DNA from: Phoronis ovalis
Taxonomy: Eukaryota; Phoronida; Phoronidae
Reading direction: 5' to 3'
Length of the DNA: 16,771 nt
Assembly: GCA_028565635.1 (NCBI GenBank)
Contig: JAOXYB010022825.1
Location: 1 to 16,771, forward strand
This document shows, one piece after another, positions 10,701-16,771 of the stretch (positions within the stretch are counted from its first letter, which is position 1; every line of letters begins with the position of its first letter). The position numbers and the translations under genes were made by a program. The notes beneath the pieces are model-generated. The model made no database searches. It was not told the origin of the DNA and saw only the letters and a list, made by a program, of their open reading frames with translations.

Positions 10701-13700
10701 AACTAAATGCTAATCAGTGACAGATATCGGGGCAGATAGTTACCTGCGGGGGGGGGGCACTTGGACAATTTATGGTACAGGAGTGAGGCCCAGACCTCAA
10801 AACCCTATACCCGTTGTAAGCCATCTATGGCTAAAAACATACCCCATTGTAAGAAAAGATGGCTAAAAGCATACCCTTTTGTAACACCCATGGTAAAAAA
10901 ACATGATACCCCTTTATAAGCAAACATGATTTTCGGGACCCGTTGTTAGATTTTCAGGACCTGTTGTTAGCAGTGAGCTAAAAATATATCCCGTTGCGAG
11001 CGTCCAGGGCTTAAATCTATACCCTGTTGCAAGCAGGGACCCTGAAAAACCATAGGACGGCACGTACGTATAACCACTTTGGATGGCAGTGCCCCCCGGG
11101 GATAGTTATAGCAGTTATCACACCAAGCAACTTTGAGTAATAACTGAATCACACACGATGCAGTTATTCCCAATGTATCCATAAAGACAAAATACACTAC
11201 TGTTCAGTATCATTATATAGTTTGTTTGATACAATTCACTTTTTTTGCATGGTTCAGGATTATTGTTATGAATGACAAACAATTTTATTATAAGCTTTTA
11301 ATCATGCTACAATACTCACCAAGCGAGAACTGTAATCTGTCAATATTTTCCCAGAGTCTGTCCTGACTGGAGCCCCTGCCCCAGGTCGGCCCCAAGGATC
11401 CACGGCTACCTTATTCACCTTTTCCAATTCAGCTGAAAATCAAAATATTATACTCAGTACAGAGTTATTTGTGTATGGTACATATATGTTCTGCATGCAT
11501 AATGGTTTTCTGCTGTGCATGGCAACTGGTCTTAAAAGCCCAAACTTTTGTAACCAAGAGCAGACAGATTAAAAAAATTGACATACAAGTCGCTGTAATT
11601 TGAACATTAGAAACAGCAACTCTCCATTTTTACGTATACCTTTTTCTTTCTCCCACTGAAGTCTTTTTAGCTCTATTTTGCTCAGTGGTGCTCTCTGTAC
11701 ACTGGCAGTGAAATTATGAATCTCCCCGTCTGTCTGTCCCCCTGCCAGCACACTGTGTCTGTCTGGTTGCCTCTCTAGGATTTCTTGACTGTGTCGCATC
11801 TGATTTTGCATTTTCTCATTCTCATTTCTTTCTCTGTTCCATTGAGCTTTCTTAATCTCAGTTTTACTTAAGACAGGTACACCAGAAACTGCCTCTTTTG
11901 GTGGAACACGGCCCTCATCATTATGAACTACAGAAGAATGGTTTTGCTGACTTTCAACCTTTTTAAATTGTCCATGACTTTGTTTATACAGTTTTTCATT
12001 CTCATTTCGTTCAATTTCCCACTGAAGTCGTTTAATCTCAGCTTTTGTCATGTGACCCTTAACAATAGGCAGTCTTGGAGAAACTGTAGGATTTGAGTCA
12101 GTATTATCAGATGGTTTACTTTCATTTTTGGCATCCTTCTTTTCGGCTTTTTCACTTTTATTTTTTGTCTCTTTTTCTGTTTTAGCAGTTTTTTGTTTGC
12201 TTTGTGTTTCCCTTGTTTTTTCAGTGTCCATATAATTATTATTTCCTGTATTATCTCTTTCTTCAGATTCTTCAGTACTTTTATTTTTCCGTAACAATGC
12301 CATTATATCACGTTCAGTATTACCCCCACTAGGTGATTGGTCCTCCTCATGGGTATTCGGTTTCTCTGATGACAAATCTTTATTATCTGTTGATTTCTTG
12401 TCATGGTTTGCTGATTCTGACTGCACATCCTTGCTGCCTTCATCAGTGTCGCCCTCTATACGAATGTCATGAGTATCTTGATCTATGAACACAAAAACTT
12501 ATTATTAAATGCCTCAAATGTCCTGTGCAGACTCAGAGACAAGATATCAAGCATCGTGCTAGTGTACTTAATTAAACAACACAACTTGTATGTTTGAAAT
12601 TCACAGAGAACATTAAATGTGTGTTATACTTTTATTTAATATGGACATCACATTATCAGCTTACTAGTGTTCTTGTATAAGTTCTGTCAGGCAAAGTTTT
12701 ATTTTTTACTAAGGATATTAGCACGTCATCCTCTACATATTTGTTAAAGTTCAGATGTAACTTGCTTTATCATTCCTATAAATTCAGTCATATTATGAAA
12801 ACAAACAATCATTGAAACAAGCCTATAAGACTTACTGGAGTAGAAAAATTGTTAAAGCAATGTTACATTCATAACTTACCAATACTGATCCTCACTGGAG
12901 CACTATCCGATGAATTTGTTTTACCAATTGTTTCCAGTATAGCATTTAACTGATCCTGGGTCAATGTTATAGTTCCAGCACCAACCTTATTGTTAGATTT
13001 CACCTTTGGCCTTTGACTCATTATTTTACTTTTCTGTCCTTCTGTTGGCTTCGAATCAGTTTTCCCTGATGCCTTTGAAATACCATTGCTAATTTTAATA
13101 CTCTTCTTCTCTGGTTGTTTCTGGTCTATAACAGTTCTGTTATTATGTTCTTGAGTGGGCTGCCTTGGAGCTGCTTTAGTAACTGTGAGGTCATTGGCTG
13201 GTTCTTCTTGTTGAACTTTTGACCTCAAGGGAAATGGCTGGGACTTCTTTTTATAGCTGAACTGAAAATCAGAAAAAATAAATATGATTTTTTTTTGTAA
13301 ATGGCATGAAACTGTAATTCTTTTTCTTTATTATGTATTAATGGTATTGATTAGAATTTACAATTGTGCTAGAACAAGACGAAGTATCCACATTTGTTTA
13401 GATGCGGTACAGTACATACTAAATCATATTTCTAGTCTCAGTATAAAAATTAAATGTGAAATGAAAAAATACCACAGGAAGTGAGGGTGGCATATGAGTA
13501 GTTGCATCTAATGTATTAATCGTTGCAAACAATTATCCACTAATAATGCAGCACTATAACTGTATCTGGTATAGATGTAGTGTTGAATGGTTTTGCACTA
13601 TATCATAACCCTAATGTTTTATAAATTAGCACTTTATGCAAAAAAAATACCTTGAAACTGCGATGAATCAAGCAAATTTTATCGTGACTAATTTTTATTA

Positions 13701-16003
13701 ATAAAAGTTTCCAGAGAGTCATGACTGCATGGAATATTTAACATTTGTAGCATTCCACAAGCAGTGTTGAGGCAATGGGTATTGGAATAATTAAATTGCC
13801 AGTGTACTAAGGGTAAGAATTTTGCAACAACAATGCTTGAATTTAAATACAACACATAATTTTGAAAATATAAATAGTTTGCATCTACATTTATTTGTTC
13901 TAAACCAAAATACAGTGATGCCCTATGAACAACCATATGCCACCTTAAAAGTGTGAAGGTACAGGGTTATTCAGATGTGAGCCAATACAATATTTTTAAG
14001 AGGATTATCAAAGATCAAAATAAGTATAAGTACATGGTGTTCCCTAAGTAAACCTTATACTTTTAAGCAGAGAACATTATCAGGTAACCCCATTTTGAGT
14101 TTTAAAATGGCTAATTTACAAAAATCTTGAAAGATACAATTTCTTATTTAGCCTGATAGCAATGACATCAATGTAGGCGCATAAACTAGAGAATGGAATT
14201 TATATTCTATTCTGTACATTAGAATGAAATTAATATGATAGCTATCAAGACATCTTACACTGAGTTTATTAATGTAGTATTACAATCAGGCAAGTTTTCT
14301 GAATTAGTAACAGCAACAGTTTTAGACACTTTAGAAGTCAGAGAGACCATTTAACACCATTAGTACCTTTTTACTTTTTTACCTTTTTTTTACTTTGAGC
14401 ACCACTGTTTCCTAAAATAGAAAAAAAAAATTAATAAAAGCAAAAACAAGAAATAATTTAAAAACTATAAAAAAAATCTTCTTTGTTTTTCATAGACCAC
14501 CTCTGGCAGGGAAATTCATTTAAGAACACTCAGTCTACTTGCTAGCAGGATGTTTCCATTAAAATTTCAAATGCTGGGTACTAAACAAGCAGTGATTTTA
14601 CATTGCTTAAAATATATGTTTAATACTAACCAGGTATTTATTTTCTTTAGAATGTTCCGGTTTATACTCCTTAGAAAGTCCTCACTATGTTTTTCTCGCT
14701 CTTTTATTCCCCTCCTCAAATTTTTCTTTTTTAGTGCAAAATGAATCAGATCTCACCACTCACACTTTTCATAATCATTTAGTTTAAATTTGGTCTTGAA
14801 TGGTGCTTGGTGTCCAACATTAATTGTTAAAATAAATAAATACTGTTTCTTACCTTGTTCCCAAAATATCTTAACTTTGCCATTCTCGCCCGTCTGGGTC
14901 TGAAGTCGCAAACCTTGTCTGCAATGAAAAATGAATTCCACCTACTGATTAAGAATGTTCTTATCAATGAAAGGCACATAGCATACATGTCCTTGATAAT
15001 GGTACTTCTGATGGCACTCACAGCAGTTATGTTACTTTTCGGCAGATCCAGATGAAGTTTTTCTAAGACTAAGGTATTATATTTTGTTGTTTTTTTACTA
15101 ATAAACAAGTTGCTACTGATACATGGACATTGTTACTAACTAACCAGGTGTAGTCCTGGTTCATGACGTTCTACACTAGCTCTTGATAATCTGACTTGTG
15201 AGCTGTGCGAACAGTCATGGAAACTTACACAGCCAATTACAGCGAAAGTGCCCAAACTTCGAAATCTATGTAATTTCTACTGAATTAGTTCATACATCAC
15301 TGTCCAGATACTCTCTGATTATCCAACTTCAACTTCAACTACTCCTTCACCATTTGAAACTCCTGTATTCAGTCTTTACCATGCAGTAAGCTTGTTTTAC
15401 CCTGAGCCTCACACACCAAACCAGTTTTTTGGCAAGTACCCCATCCCTCTGGGTGCCAGCGCAGGAGTTCTGTTGCAGATAGCCATAGAAGTAGTGGGAG
15501 TTGAAGTTGGATAATCAGAGAGTATCTGGACGCTGATATATGAACTCATACGACAGGAATTACATAGATTTCCAAGTTTGGGCACTTTCACTGTAATTGG
15601 CTATGCAAGTTTCCATGACTGTTCGCAGATTATTTAGAGCTAGTGCAGAATGTCATGAACATAATAGTATCAAGTAGAGAATTCTAACATAGTGTCCATA
15701 TAACGAAAATAATACAAATAGTGAGTAGTTGTGAAGGTGAAGAAGACAGTGTCATCCTTCATACATCAATTTAGGTTTAGGATGGGTCAGAACGTAGGCC
15801 TGACCTTAAGTTTAAGTAGCCTTATAGATTTTTATACTCATTCAAAGAACTGCAATCTGAGTTCATATGGGGCGATCAAGTTGTGTTTATATCCGTTATC
15901 GATGCTTTGCACATTTAAACTAAATATTTCCATGATATTAGTATACTTGTTGACGTATTTATATCAAGTTTGTTAAACAGCTAGATACCTACCCGAAACT
16001 CAT
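4678..16003 (-). CDS. CCDC66: CCDC66 orthologue, complete spliced gene (17 coding exons, 1268 aa)
   Basis: Coding exons in transcript order: 16003-15993, 14918-14854, 14411-14383, 13261-12880, 12482-11640, 11432-11320, 10629-10549, 10114-9932, 9314-9245, 8737-8509, 8061-7812, 7488-7344, 7085-6834, 6499-6311, 6093-5324, 5068-4982, 4785-4678. All junctions are GT..AG with compatible phase; the total is 3807 bases. Identification rests on motifs I recall from human CCDC66: an MxxGxGL-type start, LTQDQL (135-140), KKW near 588 opening a coiled coil, LEHQKAI and AQVEEK (695-708), GHDT (about 789-792), F[MI]P[FY][VL]R near 1138, DP..NP near 1205 and LLQKQ near 1235. In vertebrates CCDC66 binds microtubules, PCM1 and CEP290 at centriolar satellites and cilia, and its loss causes retinal degeneration. 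No membrane segment or catalytic domain is present. The protein is about a third longer than the human one, through disordered charged sequence. Identity is near certain; exact transcript ends and alternative splicing are not visible. Confidence 0.93.
4982..5068 (-). CDS. CCDC66: CCDC66 coding exon 16
   Basis: Reads DPIFNPHLVTDHPTPRQDVI, then LQQLSEMRK. Acceptor tttattctag, donor gtaggt. DPxxNPxxV...RQ..IL..LSE.R is conserved with the human C-terminus. Phase 0 at both ends. Confidence 0.93.
5324..6093 (-). CDS. CCDC66: CCDC66 coding exon 15 (256 aa, long linker plus conserved motif)
   Basis: Residues about 948-1204. Acceptor ctgtatgcag, donor gtatag. It starts with a basic helix (YYQKRKQQREKQKNQR), then a long polar Ser/Thr/Gln/Arg-rich region. 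Near 1138 is FMPFLRSEDILDP, resembling the human YIPYVRTNEIYYLDP segment, followed by an ARVAYLQNLQPGNYGTR segment. Phase 0 end. Confidence 0.93.
6311..6499 (-). CDS. CCDC66: CCDC66 coding exon 14 (basic, phase 1-1)
   Basis: Residues about 885-948. Acceptor ttgtttcag, donor gtattt. Reads DLKAVFDFTNM, then a Lys/Glu-rich stretch (KGKLKKKKETKKV), ending KLKWGYQNKKG. It can be skipped in frame. Confidence 0.87.
6500..6833 (-). other. CCDC66 intron 13
   Basis: AT-rich intron between exons 13 and 14. Nothing recognisable inside. Confidence 0.8.
6834..7085 (-). CDS. CCDC66: CCDC66 coding exon 13 (Pro/Ser-rich, phase 1-1)
   Basis: Residues about 801-885. Acceptor ttctgttgcag, donor gtaatg. Pro/Ser/Val-rich, probably disordered, with ELSPR occurring twice about 24 residues apart. 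It begins with two bases and ends with one base of split codons, so it could be skipped in frame. Confidence 0.87.
7344..7488 (-). CDS. CCDC66: CCDC66 coding exon 12: end of coiled coil, GHDT motif
   Basis: Residues about 753-801. Acceptor ttgtacag, donor gtaggc. The coiled coil (QREEQRIQALKEAMDRAKED) continues and ends in KDGGHDTRQLK, matching the QKGHDTSRLIKNL segment of human CCDC66. It ends with one base of a Gly codon. Confidence 0.94.
7489..7811 (-). other. CCDC66 intron 11
   Basis: AT-rich intron between exons 11 and 12. Nothing recognisable inside. Confidence 0.8.
7812..8061 (-). CDS. CCDC66: CCDC66 coding exon 11: central coiled coil
   Basis: Residues about 669-752. Acceptor atatttcag, donor gtcaga. 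Contains LEHQKAIQAQVEEK, nearly identical to human CCDC66, inside a long Glu/Lys/Arg/Gln heptad region that runs to the exon end (QEKAKKKE). This is the most diagnostic exon of the gene. Confidence 0.95.
8062..8508 (-). other. CCDC66 intron 10
   Basis: AT-rich intron between exons 10 and 11, with the unusual but frame-required donor gtgggt. Nothing recognisable inside. Confidence 0.8.
8509..8737 (-). CDS. CCDC66: CCDC66 coding exon 10
   Basis: Residues about 593-669. Acceptor gatgatag, donor gtgggt. Starts EKQREEKRLLKERNKQ (helix), then a polar linker. The donor at 8508 leaves AT, which with the G of exon 11 gives Met-Thr, as in the human SMTALL segment. The neighbouring GT (gtagaa, two codons away if read straight on) would bring in a stop in exon 11. 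Confidence 0.88.
8738..9244 (-). other. CCDC66 intron 9
   Basis: Contains a tandem 26-base duplication (8889-8940) and otherwise no recognisable feature. Confidence 0.8.
8889..8940. repeat. two tandem 26-base units in CCDC66 intron 9
   Basis: Both units begin atcagcat and contain attagtgcta; they differ in the GT-rich middle by substitutions and a one-base shift. A short, imperfect duplication. Confidence 0.8.
9245..9314 (-). CDS. CCDC66: CCDC66 coding exon 9: start of the CCDC66 core
   Basis: Reads GVASNDFGTTTKEEERKKW followed by LQDL. Acceptor ttattatacag, donor gtaagt. KKW-L--L followed across the junction by EKQREEKR matches the KKKKWLEELDKQ-type segment that opens the conserved coiled-coil region of human CCDC66. 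It ends with one base of a Glu codon. Confidence 0.9.
9315..9931 (-). other. CCDC66 intron 8
   Basis: About 620 bases, AT-rich, with the weak donor gttggt. No repeat or exon recognised. Confidence 0.75.
9932..10114 (-). CDS. CCDC66: CCDC66 coding exon 8 (61 aa, symmetric, internal duplication)
   Basis: Residues about 509-569. Strong acceptor ttgtttcag; the donor is gttggt, which departs from consensus but is the only GT here that keeps the frame into exon 9. Phase 0 at both ends. It holds a short duplicated segment, DSAVTYTVNGAP and DTAATYTIKNEP, and ends MRSHFMLG just before the coiled-coil block. Confidence 0.82.
10115..10548 (-). other. CCDC66 intron 7
   Basis: AT-rich intron; nothing recognisable. 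A short plus-strand frame that starts here is antisense to exon 7 at its end and is not a gene. Confidence 0.8.
10549..10629 (-). CDS. CCDC66: CCDC66 coding exon 7 (27 aa, symmetric)
   Basis: Reads LPSLHPELTDLTIPVNDSES and then VFSLSDD. The acceptor ends cttataaag (modest pyrimidine tract) and the donor is a strong gtaagt. Phase 0 at both ends, so skipping would keep the frame. Acidic, with no recognised domain. Confidence 0.8.
10735..10742. repeat. left target-site duplication of copy B
   Basis: gatagtta, identical to 11101-11108 on the other side of the element; the bases outside and inside differ, so the repeat is exactly 8 bases. Confidence 0.8.
10743..11100. mobile_element. hAT-like short non-autonomous transposon, copy B
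   Basis: An element of about 358 bases in CCDC66 intron 6. The ends are inverted repeats: ten Gs then CACT at 10748-10761 on the left, AGTGCCCCCC at 11088-11097 on the right, with extra C/G bases outside. It is flanked by an exact 8-base direct repeat, gatagtta, at 10735-10742 and 11101-11108. The interior is a degenerate array of units like ataccc-ttgtaagc. An 8-base target duplication is characteristic of the hAT superfamily. There is no transposase frame, so any mobilisation would need enzyme from elsewhere. Confidence 0.8.
11101..11108. repeat. right target-site duplication of copy B
   Basis: gatagtta, the partner of 10735-10742. Confidence 0.8.
11320..11432 (-). CDS. CCDC66: CCDC66 coding exon 6
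   Basis: Residues about 444-481. Acceptor gattttcag, donor gtgagt. It completes the third QW repeat (AELEKVNK) and contains a Gly/Pro-rich segment, DPWGRPGAGAP, at about 454-464. The two-base start pairs with the one-base end of exon 5; it ends in phase 0. Confidence 0.88.
11640..12482 (-). CDS. CCDC66: CCDC66 coding exon 5: large, disordered, three QW motifs
   Basis: Residues about 163-444, the largest exon. Acceptor ttcatag, donor gtatac. The first two thirds are highly charged (Lys, Glu, Asp, Ser, Thr) and probably disordered. Three copies of K-x-E-[IL]-K-[RK]-x-Q-W follow, with tryptophans at about 317, 377 and 439; the first two copies continue with an identical ERNENEK. The third runs across the junction into exon 6. 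I have no memory of a triple array in vertebrate CCDC66. Confidence 0.88.
12483..12879 (-). other. CCDC66 intron 4
   Basis: AT-rich intron with a strong gtaagt donor. Nothing recognisable inside. Confidence 0.8.
12880..13261 (-). CDS. CCDC66: CCDC66 coding exon 4 with conserved LTQDQL motif
   Basis: Residues about 36-163. Acceptor ctgattttcag, donor gtaagt. It begins FSYKKKSQPFP, continues through a basic, Lys/Ser/Gln-rich stretch and carries TITLTQDQLNAILETIGK at about 132-149. LTQDQLxxIL is a conserved island in the N-terminal half of human CCDC66. It ends with one base of a split Asp codon. Confidence 0.9.
13262..14382 (-). other. CCDC66 intron 3
   Basis: An 1.1 kb AT-rich intron between the 29-base exon 3 and exon 4. 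Small open frames occur in it but have no fitting splice sites or motif; no repeat recognised. Confidence 0.75.
14383..14411 (-). CDS. CCDC66: CCDC66 coding exon 3 (29-base microexon)
   Basis: Encodes NSGAQSKKK plus a split Gly codon. The acceptor is a pyrimidine tract ending ctattttag and the donor is gtaaaa. Only the first of two possible GTs keeps the frame; extending to the next one reads into TAA. It is a very small exon, supported mainly by phase (2-base start, phase-0 end), which links exons 2 and 4 exactly. Confidence 0.75.
14412..14853 (-). other. CCDC66 intron 2
   Basis: AT-rich intron ending in a long pyrimidine tract before exon 3. Nothing else recognised. Confidence 0.8.
14854..14918 (-). 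CDS. CCDC66: CCDC66 coding exon 2
   Basis: Residues about 4-26, reading QGLRLQTQTGENGKVKIFWE. Acceptor tttcattgcag, donor gtaaga. It starts with one base and ends with one base of split codons. The pattern GLxLxTxxxxGKxK matches the N-terminus of vertebrate CCDC66, which fixes the frame; the two other frames either stop or lose the match. Confidence 0.88.
15159..15346 (+). repeat. fold-back left arm
   Basis: Pairs with 15486-15660; the best-matching stretch ends at about 15335 with ccaacttcaact. Confidence 0.85.
15486..15660 (-). repeat. fold-back right arm
   Basis: Reverse complement of 15159-15346, with a short deletion beside ctgcgaacag relative to the left arm. Confidence 0.85.
15993..16003 (-). 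CDS. CCDC66: CCDC66 coding exon 1 (11 coding bases)
   Basis: Encodes M-S-F and two bases of a Gly codon, followed by the donor gtaggt. Joined to exon 2 it reads MSFGQGLRLQTQ, closely matching the human CCDC66 start (MNLGDGLKLETE). I chose this ATG because it is the only upstream ATG found with a good donor, the required phase and a matching N-terminus. The exon presumably also carries 5' UTR to its right. Confidence 0.85.
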
Positions 16004-16011
16004 GTCAACAT
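16000..16011 (-). promoter_or_regulatory. three-codon upstream ORF overlapping the CCDC66 start codon
   Basis: On the minus strand an ATG at 16011-16009 opens a three-codon frame that closes with a TGA at 16002-16000, overlapping the CCDC66 ATG (16003-16001) in the arrangement ATGA. The upstream ATG has A at -3, the main ATG has G. This could lower initiation at the main start, provided transcription begins upstream of it, which the sequence does not show. Confidence 0.4.
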
Positions 16012-16758
16012 TTTGAAGTAATCAAGCCAAACATTAGATGTTTTTAGGAGATAAGATTTCACACAACCTCAGCCTTGATGGTTACTACATAAATACTGGA
16101 ATGTCGGGAGATAACTACAAAAATATGGAGTGACACTAACACTAAACAAAGGCATGGACATTTTTCTAAATTCTAACTAAAACATTTAATTAGCTATTTG
16201 TAATGCATTACTTTAATATATTTAGTTTTAATATTGAATCTTTTTAATTATTATCTTTGCAATAAATTCTAAATATGCTAAAATGTATTATTTCTTTAAT
16301 TATATTTGTCAATATGCACTTTAGAGAAATTCAAGATGTCAGCCTCCATCAAACAGAAGTTTTAAAGCGTTAATGTTTCGACAGACAAAAATAGCTACAT
16401 TGACTAAAAATGTGCAATGTAGGCCAAGTGCTATGGTTCTGAATGCAATTGTGAATTGGATCGAACTCAAGTTCTTTTAATTTATGCATGAATTTGTGTA
16501 AAATGTGCTTATATAATACACAATCTTCTTTTCCATGGTTTATTTGAGGTACACTTAACTTAAATCTTAATAAGATAATGATTAAAATATTTTAAACCAG
16601 TCATGGGATTTGTATAGCTTGAAGCAGCTTTAGAAATTCAGGTGTAATTTGATATATCTAACATGTCGTTTAATAAGTTTCCATTTCACCATGTTTAGCG
16701 TGTGGCTTTGGCAGTCATTTTGCTATTTTACCACTTTATCTTTTGAAAATACATGCAA
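16012..16758 (-). promoter_or_regulatory. 5' flank of CCDC66 (presumed 5' UTR and promoter)
   Basis: AT-rich region upstream of the start codon on the minus strand. No obvious TATA box, initiator or GC-rich island can be placed with confidence, and no coding frame is supported. An untranslated exon here cannot be excluded. Confidence 0.4.
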
Positions 16759-16771
16759 CCCCCGGGGGGGG
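16759..16771. mobile_element. probable end of a third short-element copy, cut by the window edge
   Basis: The window closes with cccccgggggggg, the same C-run/G-run tip seen at the ends of copy B (cctgcgggggg and, reversed, cccggggggcact). Only the tip is present, so this is a prediction from similarity. Confidence 0.35.

Larger units (their letters stand above)
15159..15660. repeat. large imperfect inverted repeat (fold-back element) in CCDC66 intron 1
   Basis: Left arm 15159-15346 and right arm 15486-15660 are reverse complements, roughly 85% alike by eye, with a spacer of about 140 bases. Both arms contain gaacagtcatggaaactt, agtgcccaaactt, aaatctatgtaatt and ccagatactctctgattatc in the same relative order; the right arm lacks about ten bases near its outer end. 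The outer ends are gttcatgac and gtcatgaac. Inside the spacer aactcctg and caggagtt extend the pairing. No clear target duplication and no coding capacity were found. Confidence 0.9.
14919..15992 (-). other. CCDC66 intron 1
   Basis: A 1.07 kb intron, donor gtaggt, acceptor cattgcag. Nearly half of it is the large inverted repeat at 15159-15660; the rest is AT-rich without features. Confidence 0.8.

Noticed and set aside
13688-13936. 82-codon minus-strand frame in CCDC66 intron 3
   Set aside because: No fitting acceptor/donor pair and no motif; exons 3 and 4 already join in phase without it.
14753-14941. Start codon at 14941 as an alternative CCDC66 start without exon 1
   Set aside because: The frame would translate the acceptor tract tttttcattgcag; the 11-base exon at 16003 gives a far better match to the vertebrate N-terminus. 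It remains a weak alternative promoter possibility.
15198-15591. Similar small proteins read from opposite strands (both with a CPNFEIYV/VPKLGNLC-like segment)
   Set aside because: They are similar only because they lie in the two arms of the inverted repeat; there are no conserved starts or coding signal.
1-16771. tRNA, rRNA, CRISPR or viral integration
   Set aside because: No cloverleaf, conserved rRNA segment, regular spaced repeats or viral protein motif recognised by eye on either strand.

Overview
The window is animal (metazoan) nuclear DNA. It is AT-rich, both recognisable genes are split into many small exons with GT..AG introns of a few hundred bases, and there are no bacterial-style operons. 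Both genes lie on the minus strand, one behind the other. Gene content, intron size and C/G-tipped short transposon copies suggest an invertebrate, most likely a lophotrochozoan such as a bivalve mollusc. That taxonomic guess is inference.

Gene 1 (16003 down to 4678) is a complete CCDC66 orthologue, a coiled-coil protein of centriolar satellites, centrosomes and cilia. I joined 17 coding exons by hand. Every junction has GT..AG ends and matching phase, and the sum is 3807 bases (1268 residues plus a TGA stop). The start resembles vertebrate CCDC66, followed by an LTQDQL motif, the W..L coiled-coil block with LEHQKAI and GHDT, and a conserved C-terminus. The protein is longer than the human one (948 residues). 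The extra length is mainly disordered, charged sequence in exons 5 and 15, including three copies of a K-x-E-[IL]-K-x-x-Q-W motif.

Gene 2 (2758 down to 96, running off the left edge) is the 5' part of a secreted protein: signal peptide, a small cysteine module with the spacing of the properdin N-terminal TB-like domain, a proline/basic linker, and a full thrombospondin type 1 repeat (TSR). The order matches properdin (complement factor P), so I call it properdin-like. Further TSRs would be expected to the left of position 1.

Between the genes (about 2759-4540) is AT-rich DNA without coding signal. Mobile or repeat structure sits in introns: a short element with terminal inverted repeats and an exact 8-base target duplication (hAT-like) in CCDC66 intron 6; a probable relative in intron 2 of gene 2; the cut-off start of a third at the right edge; and a large imperfect inverted repeat (15159-15660) in CCDC66 intron 1. 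No tRNA, rRNA or CRISPR was seen. The two genes show no obvious functional link (cilium/centrosome versus secreted); their adjacency is probably incidental.
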